This document shows, piece by piece, positions 12,329 through 24,045 of a DNA stretch of 64,000 nt. How positions within the stretch are numbered: position 1 is the first letter of the stretch; the number at the start of each line of letters is the position of its first letter. A model generated the notes under the pieces. It had not been told where the DNA came from, ran no database searches, and saw only the letters and a list, made by a program, of their open reading frames with translations. The position numbers were made by a program, and so were the translations under genes. This stretch comes from Phaffia rhodozyma. Lineage: Eukaryota; Basidiomycota; Tremellomycetes; Cystofilobasidiales; Mrakiaceae. Where the stretch lies: NCBI GenBank assembly GCA_014706385.1, contig JACGZH010000011.1, forward strand, positions 682,001 through 746,000. Reading direction: 5' to 3'.

Positions 12329-14214
12329 CGCTGGACTATGTCGTCAGCTCCATCAGCAAACATGTCCAGGCGCTGTCGATCACTTCCCACGAGAATGCAC
12401 TCGGCAATGGCTACAGCGACCAGAGAGCGCTGGCTGCGATCTCGACCACTCGGCCGATCTGCTACCAGTGTCAGCAGCCTGGTCACATTGCCTCCAGCTG
12501 CCCAGAAAGGATGCAGAACAGACAGAACCAAGGGAACCAAGGGAACCAAGGAAACCAAGGAAACCAAGGAAACGATCGACCGAACGGCGGACGGGCAAGA
12601 GGAAGGAGACACTGTGACTATCACAAGTCAAGCACACACAACACAGAGGACTGTCATACGCTCAAACAACAGCAGAGTCAGCAACATATGCAGCAACATA
12701 TGCAGCAACATATCCAGCAGTCCAACGCTGTGATCGTCAGATCGACTCACGATCCGTCCTTTTCCGACTGCATCTTTTCTGTCACTCCCCTGCTTTCCCA
12801 GGCCAGACCGACTTTCCTTCTCGACTCGGGCTGCACACAGACCTGTGTGAGCGACCGGTCGATGTTCTGGTCATACGAGGACTACACCGATAGCATCTAT
12901 GTCGCAAACGGGGCGCCTGTCAAAGTGATCGGAAAAGGCAGGATCCGGCTGCTCAGCAAGCCAGCTACCGGCGGGAAAGAACAGACGATCACACTCACCG
13001 ATGTGCTCCATGCGCCCGACATGTCTTCCAACATCCTTGTCTCCCTCGGCCAGATCTGCCAGGTCGAAGGCGTGTCGTTCTCCGGTGATCGCAGCATCTT
13101 CACCATCACACGAGGCCGAGACATCATCCTGACTGCTTCGGCCTATGCGCGCAACCTGTGGGCGCTCGATGTGGACGTGCTTGTTCCGAACATGGCTGCC
13201 TCGGTGACTGTTTCGCCAAAGGAGATCGAGATCGATCTGCTTCACAGAAGGATGGGTCACCCTTCTAGATCAGCTATGTATGACATTTTGTCTTATTCCC
13301 AAGCACTCAGCAAGAACATAAGCAAGCGAGACATTGACACATACTTTGCAAGAGGAATGTGCACACCCAGTGTCGAGTGTCGACAGCACAAGACTCCGTT
13401 TCCGACGTCACAGACCATCATCGATCGACCCCTTCAGCTCATCCATACCGATATCCAGGGACCGATGCCAGTCGAGTCTGCCGGCGGAGCACGATACATG
13501 CTCACCGTGATCGACGAATACACAGACTACCACTGGGCCTGGCCGATCAAGGCGAAAAGTGAGACTGCAAGCACACTGAAGGCATGGATCGTCCAGGTCG
13601 AACGAGAAACAACACACAAACTGGTCACCATCAGAAGCGACAACGGCGGAGAGTACATGTCGAAAGACTTTATCGCATGGCTCACCTCGCTTGGCATCAA
13701 ACAAGAAACGACGATCGCGGACACGCCCGAACAAAATGGAAAGGCCGAACGGGCGAACCGGACGATCGAAGAAAAGGTGACCGCCCTGCTGCTCGAGTCT
13801 GGTCTGCCAGCGGAGTTCTGGGCAAAAGCGCTCAACTACGCAACATACATTCTGGCCAGAACGATCCGGAAGACGACGGGAAAGTCTCGGTATGAGCACT
13901 GGCACGGCGTCCCGCCCTCATACGAACGTCTGAGGGTGTTTGGCTGCACGGCTTATGCGCATAACCCAAAACACAAGAAACATCAGTCAAAATCGATCCC
14001 ATGCTGGTTTATGTGCTCGGCCGAAGACAAGTTCGGAAAGAAAGCGTACCGGTTGATCGACAAAAACAACATGAGCCGGGTGATTTTCTCGAGCAACGTC
14101 GTGTTTGACGAGAGCTGGACGATGCGCAAGAAGAACGAGATGATCGAGTGTGGTCAGCTGAAGCAGAAAAGACGGAACAACAAGAAAAACAGGCGGTCAG
14201 AAGGAAATGATTAA
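12253..14214 (+). pseudogene. Element B gag zinc knuckle, protease and integrase, left arm
   Basis: A continuous frame of about 653 codons. It carries a CCHC zinc knuckle (CYQCQQPGHIASSC), tandem GNQ codons (about 12530-12575) and QQHM codons (about 12675-12720), and an aspartic protease site (FLLDSGCTQTCVS). A pre-integrase HRRMGHPSRSAM segment and integrase with HTDIQGPMP, RSDNGGEYMS and TPEQNGKAERANRTI follow. It ends after VVFDESWTMRKKNEM. There is no true ATG at its start, because it is the downstream side of the gag frame break. The right-arm copy has one GNQ fewer and two QQHM units more. Confidence 0.88.
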
Positions 14215-14740
14215 TAAAATTAGGGAGCTCTTTGGGATATTTTTATTGATAAAGTTGCTTGAACGAGAATCCGATTCTTCTCTCAGACTAAGTTTCTGGT
14301 CTCTGATTCTCTCAATCGGGAATCTGTCTCGTCTTCTCTATTGTTTCTCGGAGACAGCCGATTCGTTTAGGCAATGGAATCTAATTCTAATTCTAATTCT
14401 CTGATCCCTTGATTCTGATTCTGATTCTCTCAACAAGAATACACACACACACAGTGAGTAAGTTGATTGAGAGAACCAGAAAGAAGAAAGGAAAAGGAAA
14501 CAAAGTAGCTACTGTATATACAAGATCACCAAGATGCAAACGAAAGAGAAACGAGATGGAAGCAAATTAGAAAGAAAGTAGAACGGAAATGAAACGAGAC
14601 AGAAGTGAGATAAAGATGATGTAGAAAAATAGAAATGATGTAGAGATGAAATAAAATGTTGAAGGAGAAAGCAAAGAGATAGAGAAGTGAACCAACTCGC
14701 ATCACTTTACGGTTGATGTCTAGACTGCTATATCCAATAA
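14215..14740 (+). other. Non-coding spacer inside element B, left arm
   Basis: About 525 bp between the integrase and reverse transcriptase frames, with stops in all frames and simple-sequence runs (TCTAATTCTAATTC near 14380, ACACACACAC near 14445). Copia pol is normally continuous here, so this is either an insertion or a degenerate linker. It is present unchanged in the right arm. No coding or structural RNA signal is recognised. Confidence 0.5.
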
Positions 14741-16838
14741 TGATGGAGAAGGAATAGGAGAAATAGGAGAAATAGGAGAAATAGAAGGAACCACACTTAC
14801 GGATGATGGACAATCAGTAATAGCTGATGGAAATACGCAGGATGCAGACGAATCATTTGAGATCCAAGTCGAACCCAGACCAACAACACCAGAGCTGGTT
14901 CCGCCGATCAGACATCAGTATGTGATGTCGGATGACGAGATTGTGGATGACGACAGTGAGAGTGAGACTGATGGAAGACCTAGAGTTGGAAGGAACAAAA
15001 GCAGAAGGATCAGTCCCGTTGATGGACAACAAGCAGAAGCAGAAGACGCAGAAGAAGCAGACGTCGCAGAAGAAGCAGAAGATGAGAGAAACGTACGTGA
15101 CTTCTTGCTAGACTCGCCCACTCCAGTGGGAGCATTGCGCCCAACAGGACAGACCACCACTCCGTTCCGGCTGGGAAGTCATCAGGCAAACATCCTGATC
15201 GACATCGGATCCAGAACCCTTCCATCCTCACCACCAAAGACATACAAAGCCGCAATGAGCGGACCTTTCCGAGCAGAGTGGGAGGAGGAGATGAAGGCAG
15301 AGATGGACCAGTTCGACAAGCTGGATGTATGGAAGATCTAGCCGGATGATGGTCGACCGAAGGAAGTGATCTCTGGAAGATGGGTGTACACATGTGGTCC
15401 GTCAGCCGAGAAGGGAAAGGTCAAGTTCAAGGCAAGATGGGTGACGCGTGGGTTCGAGCAGCGCGAAGGCACGTTCGGAGACACGTACTCACCCGTTGCT
15501 GACGGCACATCCCGGCGCATTTTTCTTGCTATCGTCGCCAGAGAGGATCTCACTATCTGACAGGGCGACGTCAAGACTGCGTTTTTGTATGCTACTCTTG
15601 ATCAGCCGGTTTGGATGGTGCCGCCTCCGGCCTATGTATCATCGGGGGACAAGCTATGCTACGTATCCAAAGCGATCTATGGCCTTCGTCAGTCACCGAA
15701 GGCGTTTTACGATCGTCTCGCTTGTTTTCTCAACACGATCGGACTCACAGCAACCGAAGCTGACAGTTGTTTGTTTACCGGTGAGCGAGACGACCGGAAA
15801 GTGTACTTGATGTTGTACGTCGACGGCTTTGTCGTCGCTGGATCAGAAAAGGCAGTCGACGAGGTGTTCTCCGAGATCGGAACCGAGTCTGAGATCGACG
15901 ACCGGGGCGATCTTGACCCAGGGTCGCTACTGGGGATGGAGTTTGCGAGAGATCGAAAAGGTAAAACGATCAGCGTCTCTCAGAAGGCGTATATCGAGGA
16001 AGTACTCGACCGGTTTGACGCTTCTCACATCGTTCCCCGTCGGATCCCGATGCAACCTGATCTCCAGTTGTGGACGTCGGACACACCGAGACCAGACGGC
16101 GAGCTCCAGAAAAGGTATCAAGAGTTGATAGGATGTCTGACTTACCTCGTGACTTGTACGCGTTATGATATAGCCTTCTCAGTCGGTGTGCTTTCTCGGT
16201 ACTGTTCCAACCCAAACAAAACACACTGGCACTCCGCTCGGCAAGTCCTCGCCTATCTCGCATGCACAATGGAGTTCACACTCACCATCGGCCATAAGTC
16301 CTCCCCATCCGTCTCGCCAATCGAGCTCTACACCGACTCGGACTATGCTGAAGACAAGGAGTCAAGAAAGTCATTCATTGGGATCATGTTATATGTGTAT
16401 GGAGCTCTGGTCTACTGGAAAAGCAAGCGCATACCGTCCATCACCAAGTCGTCCTGGGAGTCGGAATACATAGCTCTCTCGAACGGAGCCTCGCAGGTCG
16501 TCTGGGTCCGGTCGCTTCTCGACCAGCTCGGTTATTCTGTTCCGACCATCGTCGCCAAGACTGGCAACCAAGGAGCCATAGCGAGTGTCAGAAGCGGTCA
16601 GCTACACAACAAGACGAAACACATCGATGTCCCGTACAAGTACGCGAGGGATATGTACAGACAAGGCATCCTTGACCTCGGATGGGTCAAGACAAAGGAC
16701 CTGCCGGCAGACTTACTCACCAAGCCGCTTCCGAAAGAGACATTCGAGTATCTGAGAGACAAAGGCGGTCTTGGTGGTCGAGTGGGAGCTCATGAGCTGA
16801 CCCCAGAGGTGAAGCAAGAAGTAAAAGATGGTGGTTGA
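14741..16838 (+). pseudogene. Element B reverse transcriptase / RNase H, with stops, left arm
   Basis: After an acidic linker (GEIGEIGEIEGTT, SDDEIVDDDSESETDG) comes the Copia reverse transcriptase (AAMSGPFRAEWEEEMKAEM, VKFKARWVTRGFEQREGTF, GDVKTAFLYATLDQPVWM). TAG at 15339 and TGA at 15558 interrupt it. The TGA stands where Copia enzymes usually have Trp or another residue before QGDVKTAF. The polymerase motif reads LYVDGFVVAG instead of YVDD. RNase H follows (LYTDSDYAEDKESRKSF, SSWESEYIAL, NKTKHIDVPYK) and keeps its first Asp and Glu, but has GNQGAI where DNQGAI is usual. Not functional as it stands. Confidence 0.88.
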
Positions 16839-17185
16839 GTCGCGACTGTTTTTGTCTTTCCAACCTTTCGACCTTTCGACGTCTTGACGCTTCGTCTTTG
16901 ACATTTCGTGTTCACTCTTCGATCATTTTGATTTGTTCACTTTACTCATTTCGCTTCAATCGTTTTCGCTTCTTTCTGCTTCGGATTGAGCTGTTTCGAC
17001 CATCTTTATTTCAGTTTTTCTCTTTTCATCCTGGTTGATTTCTTTTTAGTTTATTTTATTTTATCCTTATCTAATCATCTTCTTTCTTCATGTTTTTATC
17101 TTATCCTCATTCTATCTTTTATCTCTTGTTTTTCAGTATCAATCTATCCTCACATCGTTGTTTAAACAGCAACGATGATTGGGAG

Positions 17186-17572
17186 TGTTGGAATTATTGT
17201 TAGAATTATCTGTTCGAATCCTCTTCTCGAATTGCCTTCTAGAATCACTTTCTGGAATTGATTGTGTCGGAAGTATTGGTGTCGGAATCATTTTCAAACT
17301 TGCTCTCTTTCACCTCTAACCCATTCTGTCTCAGTCGACATCTTGGTAGATATCTTCTCCCATCGTGGCTGTTTCTCTTAGTGTCGTCTTAGCCTTTCTG
17401 TTCTCATCTTTCTTCTCATCTGAGCACGTTGTGTTCTCTCACATATATCTGTGCTCGATACTTTCTTTTCTATTCTATTCTCTCTCTCTTTTTTTTCCTC
17501 TCCTCAGTATTCACATACACCGTTTTTTGGCTAAGAGAACAAGGGTTTTTCTCATCTGTAGAACAAATCGTG
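17186..17572 (+). repeat. 3' LTR of element B, left arm, missing its last nucleotides
   Basis: Begins TGTTGGAATTATTG just after AACAGCAACGATGATTGGGAG (polypurine-tract-like). It stops matching the right-arm LTR at 17572, about 12 nt before the TACA terminus seen there. AT-rich core sequence follows directly. The junction therefore lies inside the LTR end and not at a clean insertion edge. Confidence 0.85.
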
Positions 17573-20500
17573 TATATTTTTAAAATCAACTCAACACTCT
17601 TCTTTTATCACAATAATATATAGATCATGTCTCTACTGTTCAACATGTCTTCATTTCTTCGTAATCAATTGGATGACACCTTTGTGTGTCCCGCGTTTTG
17701 TCATTTGTAAAGAGCTTCAGATTTTGGTTATTGGCCATACGGTTTTATCTGAATTTCAATATACAGATATCAATAAATATCTATCAAGTTTAGTCTTGAC
17801 ATTCAAGTCAACGGGTACTTTTGCGTTGTAACATTACTTACCTTACTTCGTCACCAAGGGATGAGATATTCAAAGACATCATCTATCAAAACTGCCAGTA
17901 TCGTGTCAACCTCCTTGCTAAAGCATAGTCTGCCTGTCAGTATGCTCGTTTCATCCATCACAATCTTGTAATCATAATTTTAATCATATTGATAATTGTT
18001 TGTGACGAGCCGATGCGTATCTCGCGGTTCTTTCTGGCAAATAACGAAAAGACCTCAGCTTCATGCGTTGATATCGTAAATCGAGTCATTAACATTGACT
18101 TTCAGACGCAAGTCGGGAGCCCTGGTTATGATTGCGAAATCTCAGGTTCATCGCCCAAACATCTGATGGTGATTATACTTACTTTAACAAAATTTCCACG
18201 ATCATCTGAGCTGAAATTCATGTTCCATTGATAATTCATCATTGCATCAATATCTTGGGGCGAATATACATTAGGCACCAGTCTCGAGATGTACCATCAC
18301 CTAATCTGAAGGTTTCCCCACGTTATTTTGAGCCAATTAGATATTCGATGAAGAGCAGATGCCTGTCTGGCTTGATTTCGGTGATGACATCATTTAAGCG
18401 TCAATAACATTGATAGTTGAGCTGTTTCAGAAAATGTGAATAATATCGAACAAAGTATCCTACTTGTACATACTGCATGTCTAGTTGCTTGGAAACACAG
18501 CCACAATTGTTCGGTAGAGCAATAGATACATTATTGCGTAAAGTAAAAATCTGGACGATAGCTTGACCTAAAATTCGGTGAATCATCTTTCGTTGACTTT
18601 CTCACCTTCTCGCATAATATCATGATAGTCTGATATGAGTAAATTATTGATTGCAGCCTTCCTCCAAAGCTCAGAATTCCGAATCTATTGCGTGTGTCAC
18701 GTTTGTGTTCCTGCAAAATAATGCTTGTGACCAGTCGTTGATTGATTTGTTCTGATTCAATTCTATTCCACATACCCTCACTTCATGATGTTTGATGATG
18801 ATACTAAATCGTCTCTTATTTTCACAAGTCATCTTTTTTTTGGTTTGAGCTACGATGGATAAAAATATTTGTTCGTCCTGTCAGATATAAACTTCCATGG
18901 CATTGCTGATGGACTTCAAGCTAACGCCTAGAAAATGACTTTAGTAGCGAAAAGGTTAAAAAACCAGCTTTATCGTATCAAATAATTGTTATCTGAACAA
19001 GAATTATACTTTGTTACATTACAAATTATGACGTAAATTATTCAAGGTTCGAAGGAATGTTAAGAAAATAGATCGAAATCAAAGAAGTATGTCGAAGTCA
19101 TCATCAACAAGTCTCGACCAAAGCCATGAGTTGAGTAAACTTTGCATCTTTGCAAATTGGTTTCACAGCGCTGAGAAGGTCTTCGTTTTTGGCATTCATT
19201 CATACCTGACCTTGACGTTTTTAGTCACGAGATCTTCTGTGATAAGAATTGATGAAGCTTAAGTTGAAGTGAGATAAACATTTTGCATGTTTACGTACAT
19301 CATCTAGTGAATCAATACTACTGCAAAACTTCTCCAGATGCAGATCAAAACTTGATAGAAGAAAAAGGTTATTTCAGGTCCCAGCATAGTGAAATGTCAA
19401 ATTCGTGTCATGACATATTGCTTGAGATTGAGCTAGATTCATAAGATCTTGAATACAGGAAACTTTGATTTGATAGATGTTGATGTGTTCACTGTACTCT
19501 TCAGAAAAATGGGTTCGATAATTGACGTGCAGATATAAATCCAAAAAACGTTATGCAAAAGATAAAACGTAACGATCGTCAAATTTGCTGGGCTGACCAT
19601 ATTTTAAGTACATGGCACTAATGAGCTGCAGAGAGAAAAATCACATCATTAAGCACTTCACAAACAATCAAGGATAGCTTTTGTCTTGTTCAAAACGAGC
19701 ACAACAAACCGTCATTTCGAATACCTTTAGAACGTATCGATAGGAGTAATAACATATTTGTTTGCCCATTCTTTCAATCACTCCATTTCAATGTAGGTGA
19801 AGTTCATGAGTACTTTTTCAGAATATCTGGTATATTCAAATTGATAGAGTCACTATAGATTCACTCTGTGTGCAGAAATTGGCATATGTCATGATATTTT
19901 CATATTGTACTCTCTGGAACATTTGAGAAGATAAGAATTATAAAATATTTATAGTAGATACTTATCTAACCAAGAATAAGTACAAATCAGCTTCATCCGT
20001 TATTTGAGTCGAAAACAGCTTGATCTGCAGTTCTGAATGGCAGTTCTTAGACTAAGTGCCCACCACTATCCCTGCTTTTTTTCGATAAGCTTTTTGCCAA
20101 AGTGATCTTTGTTTGGTCGACTATAGAACGATGATCACATCATTGCAGTACGAACTCTACTCACCGTATAAATATGAATAACTTCAACATACATAACTTT
20201 TCCCAAACGTCTCGAAGAAAAAAATCTCTCTCATGTATCTCAGCAATTTTCAATCTCAAAGCAGTGTACTGGAAGAAATTTCTATCTTCCATTTGAATCA
20301 ATTTAATGAACACAATGTGTACATCGATTTGTGAATCTTCGATTCGGTTTGTTCATTCTTCATTCCATGTCAAAACTAAGACTTTGTTTCTTTTCGATGA
20401 ACCCGTTGAAGGAATCATGTCGTATCGGGCCTCATCTTAGTGAAGTTATGTTGCACTAGACCATTGAGTACTCGGCATAAAACAATCGCTCAAAAATGTT

Positions 20501-22839
20501 TTATTTGTATATCGCGATGGATAAGAAATGTCATTTTACTGATCATGTGTTCTTACTTTGGTTTTTCTACCCAAATTTCATGAAAGATTGCTTTTCTTCT
20601 AGCGTAACACTCTCGTCATCAGACAAAACTGCAACATCCTTCAAACCTTAGTCAATTTTTCCGATCTATTTCCATAAGTTTTCTTCATTGGCACTATCTC
20701 TATCAAATTTTAGATATTGTTTCCCTTCGTCTGTAACATGGGAAGCAGAAACTATAGCTTCTACGTCAGGTTCCATCTGAAGTTCAAGCAATCCCGATAT
20801 GAGAAGTGCTTGACGATTCTGTATGTCTTCCTTTGATTCTGTATGAATACTGAGGTAACGTTTTGCCATTATCGAATTTAGCATGCACAATGTGGTTTCT
20901 GCTCAAAAAATGGAGTATAGAATAGAAATGACTGTTTTGTAAATAGATTTGGAATGAATTGTGATCAGTTTTGTATATCATTGTCTTTAAAATATCAAAC
21001 TCATCAGAAATGCATCAATGGTATCATGAGTGCTTTCAATCTGGCTCTCATGTTTAGAATGCAACTGAATTCACACTTTGAAATGATATTCTCATCAGTG
21101 GACTTATAGCTTGAGAGCATGTTCCGAGTCAACGTTGTTTTGAACTCCAGTTGTTTATAGCATTATCGAGCTCGACATGATGACGAGGTTTACATGTTTG
21201 ATGTTAAATACCTTATCAAGTCGGAGGTACAGACGTAAGCGAGCCCTGTAGTTTCACAAATTCATTGTGCTCAAAAATGAAGGTAATTTTGTCTCAATGC
21301 AAAAACGCAATATCTGATCAGCACAAAATTCTTAAATTGCCATGAAAGAAACGCTCATAGTATATCTAAAATTTAGGGAACCCTCACACGTCTTTGAGGA
21401 GAGTCGGCCTCTGCTTTTTAAGATACGAATGGAACTTTTAAATCAGATTCATCTTCAACATAAAATCTGGTTGAGCATACAATTCAAACCGAAGAAACTG
21501 TTTCTCTAATATATCTATAGTGCAACGTCTACAAAAATTTTATTCATGTCAAACTACATCATGTACCTTGTCTATTCCTATACCCTCGTTAGCAACAAAC
21601 ACAATGAATCTGTCGTAGTGGTATAGATATACTAAAAGTTTTCGTCATGGAAAAACTTGGCAAAAAAACTCCAGGCTTTCATGCGTAGTATATATAAATC
21701 AGGGTTCATGTGCCAAGGTCCTGATATCGAATAAAAAATCAATCGTGGCGACCGGAAATCAAGATTAACAAAATCGGCCCAAAATAAAACCGTTTATTGC
21801 AGAGAGTGGCAAGTTACAAGGGAAGAATATCAATGTCATCATACGAGCACACCTGCTATTCGCGCTCTTTTTCATTCCATTCTTCACAACCAAGACCTTA
21901 TGGATACAGCCTGAGTTATCAGTGTGTAATGGAAGTGTGCTTTGAATTACAAAGGATAAAAAGGCAAAGTTGTTGAAAGCTACTGTTGCTGCCTCATGAT
22001 TATATATCTGCACTTTTATGCCCATGGACTTTTCTGAATTCATCTAAAGGGCTGTTACATTTGAAAGATGAAGGAACCTGGGAGGCAAACACTGTTATAA
22101 CGCAATCAATGGGCAGCGTAATAAATCAAGCTCTTTTTTTCAGGCGGTGCACGTAATCATTCCAAACAAATTAGTTCTTCGTTTTCACGATCTTGAGATT
22201 TTGTCTAAATATTCCAGAAGGTAACAACAAAGATGACACGGAAAATTTTCATGTGTCATACGTCAGTGAGTACAATAGTTTGAGGCTAATAAGAATGTAC
22301 ATGATATTTGTTTCCAAAGGTGGTTCTGTTGTTGATAGTTTCGATGAAGAAATTTCCGTTCCTTCTCTGAATATGAATATTTCGTTCTACGCTAAAAGAA
22401 AGGGCTGATAATCAAGGAGACCTAAAAGGAATGGAACAGTACAAGAAAGAAACAAGGAGAAGAACGGTATCAGCCGATGTACGCGTTAAATCAACAAATT
22501 GAAGAATGAGTTCAAAACACAATTTAACAATGTTGTGTGGGTCGATAAACCAACTTGCAATATCTATCACATACATGGTTTGCTCGGGGGGAAATATTTT
22601 GAAGCTATTCGATGTGTCACTTTCACCCAGCTCTTTAAACCTCGTCATACATAGAGATGTGTGAACCTTTTGACAATGAGTGAATAAAATATAATGAGGG
22701 ATATACCTAGCTGTACTTTAGACCAAAGTCTTGAGAGATCCCGAAGGTGATCTTGTACGTTGGTAGCCATTTTTAATTGAGGGAACAGAATATTTGTGGG
22801 CGTGCTAACATCAAATAGAACAAAAATCTAGGCCAAATA

Positions 22840-23051
22840 ACATGGTTTCTTTCTACAATAAAGTAAGTAAGCTATCGGTGACCGATGAGGAAATAGGCAG
22901 AGTACGGAAACAGATAGGGACTAACCTCAGTGACCAAATAGTTCTTGGAGAAAGCTGAGAAAAGAGAAAGAGAAAAGGAAAGAAAGCGTTGGGCGGAGAG
23001 ATATATATGTCGAAGAACACGAGGCAAAACACGAATGCCGAGATGAGAAGG
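22840..23051 (-). mobile_element. Truncated LTR C copy in the core
   Basis: About 210 bp nearly identical to 8652-8864 of the left arm in the same + strand orientation, including the CAAGTAAGCTATCGGTGACC-like and GAGGAAATAGGCAGAGTACGG blocks. It is cut at AGATGAGAAG, after which unrelated sequence (the palindrome) begins. This is the only arm-derived sequence I found inside the core. Confidence 0.85.
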
Positions 23052-24045
23052 CTAAAGGCTCGGCAGTTGTTTCTGTTACGACTTGATAAATAGTATGATT
23101 TTCAGATGTAGTGGTGAACCGAAGCTCAAGCTCTCGAAGATTTAAATCCAATCCAAAGTCATGGACAGACATGTGTTGAGAGATAGGGCTAATGCGCTTC
23201 AGACGAAGACGATAAGTTCTTCACTTGGAGGAGAAGGGAAAAAAAGGAAAGAATCACGGAGAAGAAAATAGCAGTGATCTATTTGTATATCTTTGTCCCT
23301 CGGCATGCACACCGGCCTGAAGTGATGCAGAACGGAAAGGACGGACACAAGTAAGAAAGGTGAGATGTAAGAAACACGTATAGTTCAGATAGTATGCAAA
23401 TGCATGCGAGGACATAACAATCGATCAGATTTTCAATAGTATCTCCCTCTCTAGGTGGGGAGAACGGACAGAATAGAGAGAATGGAGATTGCGGCAAAGA
23501 ACGACGCATTCCACTTTGTAGCCCGAAAGCGTGTTGTTGGACGGCCGCGCGTCTAGCAGCGTTTATAGCAGAACTGGGATATTTAGTGTTAGGGATCAGA
23601 CCGAGTAGTATATGCTTGTATGCATTTGCATACCATCTCAACAATACGTATTTGCTACCCTCTGTAGTTTTCACACTTCGATACCTGCATGCATCCTTTC
23701 CGTCTTGCATCCCTTCCGTCTTGCATCCCTTCTGGCTTGCATACATGCCGAGCGACGGGGAGATACAAGTACTTCGTCGCTTTCCCTTTCCCCATAGTTT
23801 TTTCCCTCTTTTCTCTTTTATCTTTTCTCTCAAGTTTGAATTCTGTCATCTTCGTTCGAAGTGTCTTCGTCCTATCTACCAGTACACCTATGCCTATGAC
23901 TTTGGCATCTTCCTAGATCTTCGAGAGCCTGAGCCTTCAACATACATTCTCATCTGCAAAACTCTAAAACCAACCAAGTCACAACAAACGGTAGCTGGAC
24001 CCTTCCGCCCTCGCATTTAGCATCCAATTCCAAGACCGTGTATTC
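23040..24045. repeat. Diverged palindrome of about 1 kb at the right side of the core
   Basis: The two halves are imperfect reverse complements (my estimate is 60-70 percent identity) with paired coordinates summing to about 47050 and a centre near 23520. Matching pairs include ATGACTTTGG..CTTCGAGAGC.TGAGC (minus strand near 23160; plus strand near 23895), TCCCTCGGCATG (23295) against the complement of 23750, and TATGCAAATGCAT (23394) against TATGCATTTGCATA (23617). The right half has a short tandem expansion of a TCTTGCATCCCTTCCG-like unit at 23690-23745. The unmatched loop is roughly 23420-23590. It may be a foldback-type element or an old inverted duplication of a gene 5' end, since both halves keep a similar peptide frame (DFG.D.NLRELE / DFGIFLDLREPE). 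Confidence 0.7.
23690..23745 (+). repeat. Short tandem repeat, about 16-bp unit
   Basis: Three imperfect copies of TCTTGCATCCCTTCCG (GCATCCTTTCCG, GCATCCCTTCCG, GCATCCCTTCTGG) in the right half of the diverged palindrome. The left half has only one counterpart, so the expansion came after the palindrome formed. Confidence 0.75.

Larger units (their letters stand above)
7472..17572 (+). repeat. Left arm of giant inverted repeat (about 10.1 kb)
   Basis: This arm is the reverse complement of 24058-34185. The paired coordinates sum to 41657 from the outer edge to about 11000, then 41645 to about 12500, then 41630 to the inner edge. The shifts come from a 12-bp insertion and a net 15-bp tandem-repeat difference in the right copy. 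The outer boundary is the TTCTGGCCCCC at 7472, where the flanks (GAGAGG versus GTCAACA read inward) stop matching. The inner boundary is at ..GAACAAATCGTG (17572), close to the end of an LTR. Contents: tRNA-Thr, LTR remnant C, Copia fragment A, Copia element B. Differences I could pick out between the arms are a few substitutions (clusters near 10687-10733 and 13370-13540) and the repeat-length changes. Confidence 0.96.
11589..17572 (+). mobile_element. Copia element B, near full length but inactive, left arm
   Basis: LTR retrotransposon of the Ty1/Copia type: 5' LTR, gag, protease, integrase, reverse transcriptase, RNase H, 3' LTR, in Copia order. Several lesions make it dead: a gag frame break near 12250-12328, stop codons at 15339-15341 and 15558-15560, and YVDG in place of the catalytic YVDD of reverse transcriptase. 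The right-arm copy (24046-30056) has the same lesions. No matching target-site duplication is visible on its two sides (GATAG before the 5' LTR; unrelated sequence after the 3' LTR in both arms). This fits a rearranged inner junction. Confidence 0.9.

Noticed and set aside
14435..14460. AC-repeat as telomeric or CRISPR-like sequence
   Set aside because: It is a short dinucleotide run inside a retroelement, with no repeat-spacer pattern and no telomere unit.
9707..16838. One single Copia element spanning both integrase frames
   Set aside because: There are two complete integrase cores and an LTR starting inside the first frame at 11589, so this is a nested insertion of B into A.
23279..23833. 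Minus-strand frame of 184 codons in the core
   Set aside because: It reads straight through the palindrome loop and a tandem repeat, with low-complexity content and no domain. Best explained as a chance frame in repeat sequence.
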